Source of the DNA: Dyella sedimenti
GTDB lineage: Bacteria; Pseudomonadota; Gammaproteobacteria; Xanthomonadales; Rhodanobacteraceae
DNA: 64,000 nucleotides
Assembly (NCBI RefSeq): GCF_022760995.1
Contig: NZ_JAKWJO010000003.1
Location: forward strand, 310,001 to 374,000
Direction: 5' to 3'
The notes below the pieces were generated by a model that worked only from the letters and a program-made list of their open reading frames with translations, was not told the DNA's origin and searched no databases. Every line of letters starts with the position of its first letter. Position 1 is the first letter of the stretch. The position numbers were made by a program, and so were the translations under genes. Positions 9,501-18,665 of the stretch are shown in pieces.

Positions 9501-11345
9501 ATGCCTCCCTCCGCAACGACCGAACCGCACTCGCGTGCGGCGCTTCCGCTCGCCCCTTCGCTGGACCCCGCGCTCGCCGCGGCGCGCATGCCGCGCCAGT
9601 TCCGTCCGCTGTCCGGGCGCGTGGCATGGATCGCCGCGCTGGCGATGGGCCTGGGCGCGCTGGTGGCGCTGGTGGCCCGCCTGTTGACGGCCTTGATCGG
9701 GCTGGTGACCAACCTGGCCTTCCATGGACGCTGGAGCACGGCGTTCGGCAGTCCGATGGGGCATCACCTCGGGGCCTGGGTGATCCTGGTGCCCGTCGCC
9801 GGCGGCCTGGTGGTGGGCGCGATGGCGCGCTGGGGCTCGCGGGCCATCCGTGGGCACGGCATTCCCGAGGCGATGGAGCAGGTGCTGCTCAATGAAAGCC
9901 GCATTCCCGCGCGCATGACCTGGTTGAAGCCATTGTCGTCGGCCATCGCCATCGGCACCGGCGGGCCGTTCGGCGCGGAGGGGCCGATCATCGCCACCGG
10001 CGGCGCGCTCGGCTCGCTGCTGGGGCAGTGCCTGCGGGTGACCGCCGACGAGCGCAAGACGCTGCTGGCCGCCGGCGCGGCGGCGGGCATGGCGGCGGTG
10101 TTCTCCGCGCCGATCTCCTCGGTATTGCTGGCGCTGGAGCTGCTGCTGTTCGAGCGCCGCGCCCGCTCGCTGATCCCGGTGGCGCTGGCGGCGGCAGTCG
10201 GCACCGGCGTGCGCTACGTGCTGGAAGGCAGCGCGCCGATGTTCCCGATGCCCGCCATGCCCACGCCGGGCCTGCTCGCCCTGGCCGTCTATATGGCCAT
10301 GGGCCTGGTGACCGGGGTGGCCAGCGTGGGCATCACCAAGCTGACCTATGCCATCGAGGACGCGTTCGAGACCCTGCCTGTCCACTGGATGTGGTGGCCG
10401 GCGCTGGGTGGCCTGGTGGTGGGCCTGGTCGGTTATGCGATGCCGAGCACGCTGGGCGTGGGTTATACCAACATCGCCGCCGTGCTGGGCGGACAGCTCG
10501 GCCTGGGCGCGATGGTCGCGCTATGCCTGCTCAAGCTGCTGTCGTGGTCGGTGGCGCTGGGCAGCGGCACCTCCGGTGGCACGCTGGCACCGCTGTTCAC
10601 CATCGGCGGCGCGTTCGGCGGCGTGATGGGCGCGGCCTGCGTGGCATGGGCGCCCTGGCTGCATGTCGATGCGCACGCGGCGGCGCTGGTCTGCATGGCG
10701 GCGATCTTCGCCGGCGCCTCGCGCGCCTTCCTCACCTCGGTGGTGTTCGCCTTCGAGACCACCCAGCAGCCGCAGGGATTGCTGCCGCTGCTGGCGGCCT
10801 GCGCGATGGCCTATCTGGTATCCGGCCTGCTGATGCGCCACACCATCATGACCGAGAAGATCGCGCGCCGCGGCGTGCGGGTGCCGGCCGACCATGTGGT
10901 CGATCACCTGGAGCGCATCAGCGTGGGCGAGGCCTGCAGCCAGCCGGCCGTCACGCTCGATGCGTCGCGGCGACTGGCCGAGGTGCGTGCCTGGCTGGCG
11001 GCCGGTGGCGTGCAGACCCATCACCAGGGCTTTCCCGTCATCGGCGAGGATGGACGGCTGCTTGGCGTGGTAACGCGGCGCGACCTGCTGGGCCAGGCGC
11101 CGGGCGAGGCCATGCTCGGTTCGCTGGTGACGCGGACGCCGCTGGTGGTGCGCGAGGACCATAGCCTGCGCGAGGCCGCCGACCATATGGTGGAAGCCGA
11201 CGTCGGGCGCCTGGTGGTAGTGGGTGGCGAGCATGCTGGGCAGGTGGTGGGCATGCTCACCCGCGGCGACCTGCTGGCGGCGCATACGGGACGGCTGCGC
11301 GGAGAGCGCGAGGCTACCCGCTCTCTGCGGACACGCCGCGCCTAG
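9501..11345 (+). CDS. ClC chloride channel/transporter with tandem CBS domains
   Basis: 614-aa membrane protein. The ClC selectivity-filter segments are visible: GHGIPE, GPFGAEGPII (Glu160 at the gating-glutamate position) and GSGTSGGTLAP. About the first 450 residues are membrane helices; two CBS domains follow (roughly 470-600), which usually bind adenine nucleotides and regulate gating. A retained gating Glu suggests Cl-/H+ exchange rather than a pure channel. A strong hairpin follows at 11389-11429. Confidence 0.92.
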   Translation: MPPSATTEPHSRAALPLAPSLDPALAAARMPRQFRPLSGRVAWIAALAMGLGALVALVARLLTALIGLVTNLAFHGRWSTAFGSPMGHHLGAWVILVPVAGGLVVGAMARWGSRAIRGHGIPEAMEQVLLNESRIPARMTWLKPLSSAIAIGTGGPFGAEGPIIATGGALGSLLGQCLRVTADERKTLLAAGAAAGMAAVFSAPISSVLLALELLLFERRARSLIPVALAAAVGTGVRYVLEGSAPMFPMPAMPTPGLLALAVYMAMGLVTGVASVGITKLTYAIEDAFETLPVHWMWWPALGGLVVGLVGYAMPSTLGVGYTNIAAVLGGQLGLGAMVALCLLKLLSWSVALGSGTSGGTLAPLFTIGGAFGGVMGAACVAWAPWLHVDAHAAALVCMAAIFAGASRAFLTSVVFAFETTQQPQGLLPLLAACAMAYLVSGLLMRHTIMTEKIARRGVRVPADHVVDHLERISVGEACSQPAVTLDASRRLAEVRAWLAAGGVQTHHQGFPVIGEDGRLLGVVTRRDLLGQAPGEAMLGSLVTRTPLVVREDHSLREAADHMVEADVGRLVVVGGEHAGQVVGMLTRGDLLAAHTGRLRGEREATRSLRTRRA

Positions 11346-11388
11346 TCGCCTGCGTGCCCCCTTCCACCCGTCGCTCCCGTGAAAGGAT

Positions 11389-11429
11389 ATCCAGCGCCCA
11401 TGTCCGGTCGATGGACAGGGGCGCTGGAT
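11389..11429. repeat. 17-bp hairpin between converging genes
   Basis: A 17-bp arm (11389-11405) pairs with 11413-11429 with a single mismatch and a 7-nt loop. It sits between the converging ClC and alcohol dehydrogenase genes. A second smaller CCGGC/GCCGG palindrome follows. No T-tract is present, so it is a repeat or a bidirectional, Rho-assisted end rather than a classical terminator. Confidence 0.65.
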
Positions 11430-11458
11430 CCCGGCCTTCGCCGGGGTGACGCAGGCGC

Positions 11459-12520
11459 TCAGGCCGCCTGCTTCAGCGAGGCGATATCGATCACGAAGCG
11501 ATACTTCACGTCGCTCTTGAGCATGCGCTCGTAGGCATCGTTGATGTCCTGGATGTCGATGACCTCGATATCGCTGACGATGCCGTGCTCGGCGCAGAAA
11601 TCGAGCATTTCCTGCGTCTCGGCGATGCCGCCGATGGCGGAGCCGGCGATGGAGCGGCGGCCCAGGATCACCGCGGCCGCCTGCACCGGCGGCTCGACTG
11701 GTTCGAGCAGGCCCACCAGGCACAGCACGCCGTCGAGCCTGAGCGTGGCCAGGTACGGGTTGAGGTCGTGCGGCGAGGGCACCGTGTCGAGGATGAAATC
11801 GAACTGGCGCGCGGCCGCTTCCATCTGCGCCGGGTCGGTGGACAACACCACGTGGTCGGCGCCCAGGCGGCGCGCCTCGGCTTCCTTGCCCGGCGTGCGG
11901 GTGAACAGGGTGACGTCGGCGCCCAGCGCCTTGGCGAACTTCAGGCCCATGTGGCCCAGGCCGCCCAGGCCGACCACCGCGACCTTGCTGCCCTTGCCGA
12001 TGTTCCAGTGGCGCAGCGGCGACCAGGTGGTGATGCCAGCGCACAGCAGCGGGGCGGCGGCGCGGGGATCGAGCTTCTCGGAGACGCGCACCACGAACTT
12101 GTCCGACACCACGATGCGCTCGGAATAGCCGCCGAAGGTCGGCCGGCCGTCATGGCGGTCGGTGCCGTTGTAGGTCCAGGTCGGGCCCTCCTCGCAGTAC
12201 TGTTCCAGGCCCGCGTCGCAGGACGCGCAATGGCGGCAGGAGTCGACGATGCAACCCACGCCGACCATGTCGCCGACCTTGAAGCCGCTGACCTCGCCAC
12301 CCACCGCGCTGACGCGGCCGATAATCTCGTGGCCGGGCACCACCGGATACACGCTGCCGTGCCAGTCGTTGCGGGCCTGGTGCAGGTCCGAGTGGCAGAC
12401 GCCGCAGTAGAGGATGTCGATCACCACGTCGTCGGGCCGCGGATCGCGGCGTTCGAACCGGTGCGGCGCGAGCGGGGTGGTGGCGGATTGCGCGGCATAG
12501 CCGCGGATCGAGAGTGCCAT
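11459..12520 (-). CDS. Zinc-dependent NAD(P) alcohol dehydrogenase (YahK/CAD type)
   Basis: 353-aa medium-chain dehydrogenase. Catalytic zinc ligands are in CGVCHSDLHQ and GHEIIGRV; the structural zinc cluster has the spaced cysteines of CxxCxxCxxxxxxxC in DSCRHCASCDAGLEQYC; the coenzyme fold shows VVGLGGLGHMGLKFAKA. This is the aldehyde-reductase subgroup that reduces a broad range of aldehydes. An AGGAG site precedes ATG 12520. The gene is divergent from an AraC regulator across 176 bp, a common arrangement for aldehyde-responsive control. Confidence 0.93.
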   Translation of the reverse strand: MALSIRGYAAQSATTPLAPHRFERRDPRPDDVVIDILYCGVCHSDLHQARNDWHGSVYPVVPGHEIIGRVSAVGGEVSGFKVGDMVGVGCIVDSCRHCASCDAGLEQYCEEGPTWTYNGTDRHDGRPTFGGYSERIVVSDKFVVRVSEKLDPRAAAPLLCAGITTWSPLRHWNIGKGSKVAVVGLGGLGHMGLKFAKALGADVTLFTRTPGKEAEARRLGADHVVLSTDPAQMEAAARQFDFILDTVPSPHDLNPYLATLRLDGVLCLVGLLEPVEPPVQAAAVILGRRSIAGSAIGGIAETQEMLDFCAEHGIVSDIEVIDIQDINDAYERMLKSDVKYRFVIDIASLKQAA

Positions 12521-12696
12521 GCGTGACTCCTGGGCAAACGGGGAAGCGAAGGCGGCAAGTATGGAAGCCGCCGCACGGCGGCCGGTAGCCGGATCCTGCG
12601 AGATCCTTGCCCGATCCTGTGGGATGGGGCGGTACGCCCTCGCCATGGGGCGGAGGAACAGGCAACCTTGCGGAGTCCGCATTCATTGGCGATGCC

Positions 12697-13629
12697 ATGA
12701 ACATCAAGCTTTCTTCCCCGCTCACGGATCCGCGCCTGGAACAGGATCGCGAGGAATTGACAGCGATCGTTGAACGATTGGCGTCGAGCGAAGGCTCACT
12801 CGCCACCGCGTGGCCGGCGCTGAACCTGTTCCGCGCCGACTCGCCCGGCGTGCCTACCTGCGCCATGTACGAGCCCGGCCTGGGACTGGCCTTGCAGGGG
12901 GCCAAGCAGATTCTGCTGGGACAGCAGCCTTTCGTGCACGAGCGCGGGTCCTACCTGGTGACCTCAGTGGACGTGCCGGTGTCCGCCCAGGTGCTGCGCG
13001 CCACGCCGGCGGAACCCTGCCTGTGCCTCACCTATCGCCTGGACGTGCAGCGCATCCGCGAGCTGCTGCCGCAGGTGACGCCGCCGCGCAGCGCCACCCT
13101 GTCGGCGCCGGGACTGTCGCTGAGCCGGCTGGACGGCCACCTGCTCGATCCACTGCTGCGGCTGGTGCGCCTGCTGGACAAGCCGGCTGACCTGGCCGTG
13201 CTGGGGCCGATGATCGAGCAGGAATTGTTCTACCGCCTGCTGACGGGCGAGCAGGGCGCACGGCTGGCGCAGATCGCCACCTCCGGCAGCCAGAGCCATC
13301 AGGTCTCGCGCGCGATCGAATGGCTGCGCCGCCACTACGACGAGCCGCTGCGCATCGAGACGCTGGCGGCGCGGGTGAACATGAGCACCTCGTCGTTCCA
13401 CCATCATTTCCGCGCGATCACGGCGATGAGCCCGCTGCAGTACCAGAAGCAGCTGCGCCTGCACGAGGCGCGGCGGCTGCTGTTGGCCGGGCTGTGCGAC
13501 GTGGCCACGGCGGCGCATCGCGTGGGCTACGAAAGCCCTTCGCAGTTCAGCCGCGAATACAGCCGCCATTTCGGCGCGCCGCCCCTGCGCGACGTCTCGC
13601 GCCTGCGCCAGGCCGAATCCGCCGGTTGA
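12697..13629 (+). CDS. AraC-family transcriptional regulator
   Basis: 310-aa regulator with an N-terminal AraC_N ligand-like domain (about 20-170; PGLGLALQGAKQILLG, YLVTSVDVPV) and two C-terminal helix-turn-helix motifs (IETLAARVNMSTSSFHHHFRA and VATAAHRVGYESPSQFSREYSRHFG). The start MNIKLSS at 12697 is chosen because the upstream extension is rich in glycine and unlike the family. It is transcribed away from the adjacent alcohol dehydrogenase and probably controls it; the shared 12521-12696 region should hold both promoters. Confidence 0.9.
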   Translation: MNIKLSSPLTDPRLEQDREELTAIVERLASSEGSLATAWPALNLFRADSPGVPTCAMYEPGLGLALQGAKQILLGQQPFVHERGSYLVTSVDVPVSAQVLRATPAEPCLCLTYRLDVQRIRELLPQVTPPRSATLSAPGLSLSRLDGHLLDPLLRLVRLLDKPADLAVLGPMIEQELFYRLLTGEQGARLAQIATSGSQSHQVSRAIEWLRRHYDEPLRIETLAARVNMSTSSFHHHFRAITAMSPLQYQKQLRLHEARRLLLAGLCDVATAAHRVGYESPSQFSREYSRHFGAPPLRDVSRLRQAESAG

Positions 13630-13678
13630 GATGTGCGGGCTTGCGTTCCCGCGGGCCGCCATGGAGCATGCCGGCCCC

Positions 13679-14272
13679 ATGAACCTCGCCCTGTTCGATT
13701 TCGACGGCACCATCACCACCCGGGAATTGTTCCGGCCTTTCCTGGAGTTTGCGGTGCCGTCGCGCCGGCTGCGCTGGGGCGGCCTGCTGCTCGCGCCCAT
13801 GGTGGCGGGCTACAAGCTGGGCGCGGTGTCGTCCAACACGATGCGCGCCTGCGCGGTGCGGCTGGGACTGCGCGGCATGGCGCTGGACCGGGCCGACGAC
13901 AAGGGGCGCCGCTTCGCCAGCGAGATCATTCCCGGCGTGCTGCGCGAGCATGCGCTGGAGCGCATCCGCTGGCACCAGCGCCAGGGCGATCGCGTGGTGG
14001 TGGTATCCGGCGCGCTGGACATCTATCTCTCGCACTGGTGCCGTGCGCAGGGGCTGGAACTGTTGTGCTCGCGGCTGGAGATCCGCGGCGACCGGCTCAC
14101 CGGCCGCTACCACGGCGCCCAGTGCGTCAGCGCGGAAAAGCCGCGCCGCGTGCGCGAGGCCTATGACCTGGATGCCTATCCGGTGGTGTACGCCTACGGC
14201 GACACCCACGAGGACCTGGACCTGCTGCGCATCGCGCACCACCGCTACTACCGGTGGCGCGAGCTGGACTAG
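13679..14272 (+). CDS. HAD-IB family phosphatase
   Basis: 197-aa hydrolase of the SerB-like HAD-IB subfamily. Motif I is FDFDGTITT (nucleophile Asp7, acid Asp9), motif II is VVVSGA, and motif IV is YGDTHEDLDLL; motif III Lys is probably in SAEKPRR. The cap helices of the phosphoserine phosphatase type lie between motifs I and II. Substrate is unknown; related proteins act on phosphoserine or lysophospholipid head groups. The gene lies 49 bp after araC in the same direction. Confidence 0.82.
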   Translation: MNLALFDFDGTITTRELFRPFLEFAVPSRRLRWGGLLLAPMVAGYKLGAVSSNTMRACAVRLGLRGMALDRADDKGRRFASEIIPGVLREHALERIRWHQRQGDRVVVVSGALDIYLSHWCRAQGLELLCSRLEIRGDRLTGRYHGAQCVSAEKPRRVREAYDLDAYPVVYAYGDTHEDLDLLRIAHHRYYRWRELD

Positions 14273-14278
14273 GCATGT

Positions 14279-15340
14279 TCAACTGGTCGGCAGGGCGCGG
14301 CCCAACTGCTCGCAGTGGCTGCGGTAGTCGCGCAGGCTGTTGCGTACCGCATCGAGGTACATGGTGAAGCCATAGCGCACCGCGCCGCCCTTGTCGCTGA
14401 GCCATGCGCCCATCGAGCGCGCGCTGGACAGCGGGTCCAGCTGCGCCAGCGGCAGCGGCCGGCTGATTACCAGCGACTGGTCCACGGCATGGATGCGCTC
14501 GCGCTGGCCCTGCAGGGTGGGCTGCCCGTCGATCTCGATATAGGAGCGGTCGGCACGGTTGGCGATGCGCTGCGCACGCTCCGGGGCGAGCGTGTAATAG
14601 GCGGTCAGCGTCAAGCCATCGGGCTTGCACAGCAGGGTGATGCGGCGCTCGCCTTCGCGGGCGTTCTGGCGCAGCGTCAGCAGCGGCGCGCCGGACACCA
14701 GCTCGTATTGCGCCGCTGGCGGCAGGTAGCCGTTGTTGGCGATGCCGGTGGCCAGCAGCTGGTCGCCGTCGAGCCAGCCGGTGTAGTCGCGCGGCGTACG
14801 CGCGGTGATGCCGAACAGCAGCGGGTCCAGTCCCATCTGCCACAGGTAGGCGGCCAGCTCGTCGCGCGCGCCGGCGATCTGGGCGGCATCGCCGGGCGCC
14901 TGCACCGCGAAGCGGTCGTTGCCGGTCGGCGCCCAGCGGTAGAGGCCGCCGGCATAGGCAAGCGCGCAGGCACCCTGGCAGGCGGCCTCCCGGGGCATCG
15001 CCGGCGCGCGCGAGGGGCGCCGCGGCACGCCCAGGTGCGTGGTCATGCGGCCCTGGCGGAACAGCCGGCCCAGCGCCGCGCCCGCCTTGAGGTCGCCGCC
15101 GGGCGAATCGAGATAGATGTCCGAGCCGGCAGGAATCCGGTTGGAACGGATCAACGCGCCGATGCGGTCGGGGGCATCGGCGTCGATCGTGCCGTACAGG
15201 TAGATCTGCGGCACGTGAGTGACGGCGAGGGTGAGCCGGTCGTCGTTGATCTGCACCGCCAGCGGCGCGGTTGCGGCCGGGGCCGCCTGGCCGTGCGCCA
15301 GCGTGGCGGCGAGGACGGCGACCAGCCAGCACCATCGCAT
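14279..15340 (-). CDS. Secreted ClpP-fold protein (COG3904-like), catalytic Ser doubtful
   Basis: 353-aa protein with a signal peptide (MRWCWLVAVLAATLAHG then AAPA). The region 60-135 shows the ClpP/crotonase fold: IYLYGTIDAD, DIYLDSPGGDL and CQGACALAYAGG. Related periplasmic proteins usually have a Ser in the last motif where this one has Gly, so protease activity is uncertain. The C-terminal 200 residues are not recognised. ATG 15340 is used because it places the signal peptide at the start; a GTG at 15385 is also possible. Confidence 0.6.
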   Translation of the reverse strand: MRWCWLVAVLAATLAHGQAAPAATAPLAVQINDDRLTLAVTHVPQIYLYGTIDADAPDRIGALIRSNRIPAGSDIYLDSPGGDLKAGAALGRLFRQGRMTTHLGVPRRPSRAPAMPREAACQGACALAYAGGLYRWAPTGNDRFAVQAPGDAAQIAGARDELAAYLWQMGLDPLLFGITARTPRDYTGWLDGDQLLATGIANNGYLPPAAQYELVSGAPLLTLRQNAREGERRITLLCKPDGLTLTAYYTLAPERAQRIANRADRSYIEIDGQPTLQGQRERIHAVDQSLVISRPLPLAQLDPLSSARSMGAWLSDKGGAVRYGFTMYLDAVRNSLRDYRSHCEQLGRALPTS

Positions 15341-15608
15341 CAAGGGCCGGCGTACGGGGAAAGGGTGGGGACGAGGCACGTGCACGGCACCGGTCTGGCC
15401 AAGGCGAACGCCCTAGTTTCCGGGGTTTGGCCGGGCTTGCAAGTGAAGGCATGCGGCGTCGGCACAGGTTGCTGAACGCAGCGACCCCTGTCTTACGGCA
15501 CTGGTGACGCCCGAGGGCTTGCCGCTTCTATGCCCGCTTCGCTCCGTCGCGGCGCGGTCCGCGACGGGACGTGTCGTTTTTTCTTCCGAACACTGCGTGA
15601 GATTGCCG
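15341..15608. other. Divergent intergenic region
   Basis: 268 bp between the divergent ClpP-fold and S10 carboxypeptidase genes. It should hold both promoters, but I see no convincing -35/-10 pair, repeat family member or operator in it. Confidence 0.4.
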
Positions 15609-17159
15609 ATGAATCCAGATTTGTCCGTTCGAGCAAGGATGGCCCGCCTGACGCGCGGCGCCGCCTGCGGTGCCGCCCTGCTGGTGGCCGGCCTGGCCTA
15701 TGCGCCGTGGTCGCTGGCCGCCGATGCCAAGCCGGCCGCCGCGGAGGCGGGTGCCGACAAGAAGGCCGAGGGCGAGCTGCCGCCGCTGCCCGCGGACAAG
15801 ACCATCAAGCAGAGCGTGCGCGTAGGTGGCCGCACGTTGTCCTACGAGGCCACGGTGGGCACCATCCCGGTGCGCGATGCCAAGGGCAAGAAGATTGCCG
15901 ACGTGGTCTACACGGCCTATACGGTGCCGGGCAGCGACCCGCAACGTCCGGTCACGTTCGCGTTCAATGGTGGCCCGGGCGCTTCCTCGGTGTACCTCAA
16001 CATGGGCGCCATCGGTCCCAAGCGCATCCAGTTCGGCGTGGACGGCGACGCGCCTTCCGACGCGGCGGTGACCAAGGACAACCCCAACACCTGGCTCGAC
16101 ATGAGCGACCTGGTGTTCATCGACCCGGTGGGCACCGGCTTCTCGCGTTCGCTGGAGGACGAGGACAAGACCAAGAAGGACTTCTACTCGACCGAGGCGG
16201 ACATCAAGTACCTCTCGCGCGTGGTCTATGACTGGCTGGTCAAGCACGGCCGCCTGCGCGCGCCCAAGTACGTGATGGGCGAAAGCTACGGCGGCTACCG
16301 CGCGCCGCGCATCGCCTACGCGCTGCAGACCCAGATGGGCGTGGGCGTGAACGGCCTGGTGATGGTGTCGCCGTATCTCGACCCGGCCGCCATCGGTGAC
16401 GGCGACGCGCTGTCGCCGCTGCCGTGGATGATCAACCTGCCGTCGATGACCGCCGCGCACCTGGAGTCCGAGGGCAAGCTGACCCCGGCCGCCATGGCCG
16501 ACGTGGAGAACTACGTGCGCACGCAGTTCGTCACCGACTTCCTGGCCGGCCGCTCCGACCCGCAGGCAATCGGCCGCATGGTGCAGAAGGTCTCGGCCTA
16601 TACCGGCCTGGATCCGGCGATCGTGGCCAAGCTCGACGGCCGCGTGGACATCGGCACCTACCTGCGCGAAGTGCATCGCGCCGAGAAGAAGATCGGCAGC
16701 GTATACGACTCCAACGTCACCGCGTTCGATCCGTTCCCGGGCTCGGCGCGCCGCCAGTCCGGCGATCCGATCCTGGACGCGCTGCTGGCGCCGGCCACCA
16801 GCGCCATGGTCGATTTCGTGACGCGCGAGGTGGGCTGGAAGACCGACGCCCACTACGAGGCGCTGTCCTATGCGGTGAACCGCGCCTGGGACCGCGGCGA
16901 CGCCGACGACAAGCCGGTGGCCGACCTGCGCAAGGCGATCGCCAACGATCCGCACATGAAGGTGATGATCGCGCACGGCTACAACGACCTGTCGTGCCCA
17001 TTCTTCACCTCGCGCCTGATCATCGACCAGATGCCCGCGTTCGGCCAGGCGCAGCGCGTGAAGCTGGGGATCTACCCGGGCGGCCACATGTTCTACAGCC
17101 GTCCGGACAGCGCGGTGGCATTCAAGGCGGACGCGGCGGCGTTGTACGGCGCGAAGTGA
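15609..17159 (+). CDS. Exported serine carboxypeptidase, peptidase family S10
   Basis: 516-aa protein with an N-terminal export signal (RAACGAALLVAGLAYAPWSLAA). S10 markers are FAFNGGPGASSVYLNMG, DPVGTGFS and the nucleophile motif GESYGG (Ser226), with Asp460 in YNDLSCP and His493 in GGHMFY completing the triad. It should remove C-terminal residues from peptides in the periplasm or outside the cell. Start ATG 15609 is chosen; the longer frame adds non-family residues. Bacterial S10 enzymes of this kind are frequent in Xanthomonadales. Confidence 0.93.
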   Translation: MNPDLSVRARMARLTRGAACGAALLVAGLAYAPWSLAADAKPAAAEAGADKKAEGELPPLPADKTIKQSVRVGGRTLSYEATVGTIPVRDAKGKKIADVVYTAYTVPGSDPQRPVTFAFNGGPGASSVYLNMGAIGPKRIQFGVDGDAPSDAAVTKDNPNTWLDMSDLVFIDPVGTGFSRSLEDEDKTKKDFYSTEADIKYLSRVVYDWLVKHGRLRAPKYVMGESYGGYRAPRIAYALQTQMGVGVNGLVMVSPYLDPAAIGDGDALSPLPWMINLPSMTAAHLESEGKLTPAAMADVENYVRTQFVTDFLAGRSDPQAIGRMVQKVSAYTGLDPAIVAKLDGRVDIGTYLREVHRAEKKIGSVYDSNVTAFDPFPGSARRQSGDPILDALLAPATSAMVDFVTREVGWKTDAHYEALSYAVNRAWDRGDADDKPVADLRKAIANDPHMKVMIAHGYNDLSCPFFTSRLIIDQMPAFGQAQRVKLGIYPGGHMFYSRPDSAVAFKADAAALYGAK

Positions 17160-17191
17160 TGGCGTAGCAGCCACAAGCCCCCCCCTCCCAG

Positions 17192-17243
17192 CCTCCCCCT
17201 GCCAGCAGGGGGAGGAACTGCTGGCTCCCTCCCTGCGCGCAGG
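17192..17243. repeat. G-tract hairpins between converging genes (family 3)
   Basis: A perfect 11-bp stem (17192-17202 with 17205-17215, 2-nt turn) is followed by a second C-tract/G-tract hairpin around 17224-17250. They lie between the converging S10 peptidase and TraB/GumN genes and resemble hairpins at 42147-42200 and 62039-62092. Confidence 0.7.
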
Positions 17244-17263
17244 GGAGGGATGTCCCGGGACCC

Positions 17264-18289
17264 TTAGGGACTGACGCCCTCCGGCGGCCGCACGATGTAG
17301 CCGAGCGAGCGTAGCCGGGCCAGGTAGTTGTCGGGCCCCATCAACTGTTCCATCGAAAGGATCGCCACGGTGCGCTTGTTGCGCACCAGCGCGGCATCGG
17401 CCGCCGCGAACCAGACGTCCGCGATGCGCTTGGGCAGGTCGGGGATGGCGAGCTGGTGCTCGAAGTCGCCATTGATGGCCGCCACCACGCAGGGATCGTA
17501 ATGGGTGCCCTGCACCAGCGCCTGCAGGGTCTTCATGTCGCCGGTGGCCCAGGCATTGGCGCGCTGGGTGAGCTTGGGCAGGTCCTGCTCGACCAGCCGC
17601 ATGGTCTCGTCCAGGCAGGCGATGCCTTGCTGCTGGTCCTGCGTGGCGTTGCCCGAGGCACCGGGCACGCGTCGCACCACCAGTTCGTAGCGCACGCCGA
17701 TGATGCGCACGCCATGGTGGCGGGCCAGTTTCTCGACCATCTCGGCGACGTCGGTCTCGTCGGTCAGGCCGCTGGCCTCCAGCGCCTTCTGGTAGAGCTG
17801 CTCGGCCACCACGATCGGGCGCATGTATTCCAGCGCGTCGTCATTGCCGAGGTATTCGCGCCTGAGCGTCGCCCAGCGCGCGTACATGTCCGGCGACAGC
17901 AGCCGCTGCAGGGTCGCGCCGCCCGGATTGAGCCGGGCCGACGGTTGCAGCGCCAGGCGGGAAAACAGGCTGGGCGGCATCTTCAGGCGTGCCGACGGCG
18001 CTTCCAGCAACTCGGTGGAGCGGGACAGCGCCTGCTCCAGCTGGGTCCATTGCCATTGCGCCTGCCTGGGCAGGGGCGAGAGCGTGCCGATCACCCACAG
18101 CACGTGGTCGCCCCGGCGCACTTCCCACAGCGCGGGGCCGGGCTGCTCGCCGCGCACCGTCACCGCCTGCAGGTCCACCACCGGGGGGCTCGGCACGCTG
18201 GCCGCGGCGGGCGGGCCGCCGGACTGCGCCCAACTGGGCGGCGCGGCTGCGAGCAGGGCGGCAAGGCAGAAAGCGGTCTTCGCGTGCAT
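17264..18289 (-). CDS. TraB/GumN family protein with signal peptide
   Basis: 341-aa exported protein: signal peptide MHAKTAFCLAALLAAAPPSWA, then the TraB/GumN domain (ALWEVRRGDHVLWVIGTLSPLP, and near the end RNKRTVAILSMEQLMG followed by LARLRSLGYIV). GumN and plasmid TraB share this domain, which resembles metalloproteases of the Tiki type. Some His of the usual GTIH motif is changed here (GTLS), so catalytic competence is uncertain. ATG 18289 is used because the signal peptide starts there. Confidence 0.82.
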   Translation of the reverse strand: MHAKTAFCLAALLAAAPPSWAQSGGPPAAASVPSPPVVDLQAVTVRGEQPGPALWEVRRGDHVLWVIGTLSPLPRQAQWQWTQLEQALSRSTELLEAPSARLKMPPSLFSRLALQPSARLNPGGATLQRLLSPDMYARWATLRREYLGNDDALEYMRPIVVAEQLYQKALEASGLTDETDVAEMVEKLARHHGVRIIGVRYELVVRRVPGASGNATQDQQQGIACLDETMRLVEQDLPKLTQRANAWATGDMKTLQALVQGTHYDPCVVAAINGDFEHQLAIPDLPKRIADVWFAAADAALVRNKRTVAILSMEQLMGPDNYLARLRSLGYIVRPPEGVSP

Positions 18290-18420
18290 CCAGGAACTCC
18301 ATGAAGGGACGCGACGGCGGAAACCTTCTGGCCGCGCTCCACGGTGGAACCATAGCGCGCCACGCCGCGCCATGCGCGGCGGACGGAAGGCCATGGTCCG
18401 GGAGAACGGGGTAACGCTAA

Positions 18421-18665
18421 GAGCCTGTCCAAAATCTTGGTGCCCTCCTACCCCCCTCCCAGCCCCCTGTAGGAGCGCACCCTGTGCGCGACGCCTTTCG
18501 CCTCATGGCTGGTTATCCTGGCGCCTCCGCAAACGTGGACAGGGACCAGGATGACGGACATGGAGACCGAGGCAAAAGGCGGTCGCGCACAGGGTGCGCT
18601 CCTACAGAGGGAACCGATTAGCGCCAAGGGGTAGCTGGGACGACACCGAGACTTTGAACAGGCTC
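18421..18665. mobile_element. MITE-like element with 24-bp terminal inverted repeats
   Basis: 245-bp non-coding segment bounded by imperfect 24-bp inverted repeats that start GAGCCTGT at each end (four transitions between the two). It is flanked by TAA on the left and TCA on the right, fitting a TNA target. Inside lie two inverted family-1 REP copies. The right flank TCA is the stop codon (TGA) of the phosphate transporter gene. No transposase is inside. Two shorter relatives are at 20341 and 31871. Confidence 0.7.
18468..18606. repeat. REP pair, family 1, inside the MITE-like element
   Basis: Copies at 18468-18492 and 18582-18606 in inverted orientation, about 90 bp apart. Both ends read TGTAGGAGCGCACCCTGTG or its complement. 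Confidence 0.85.
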
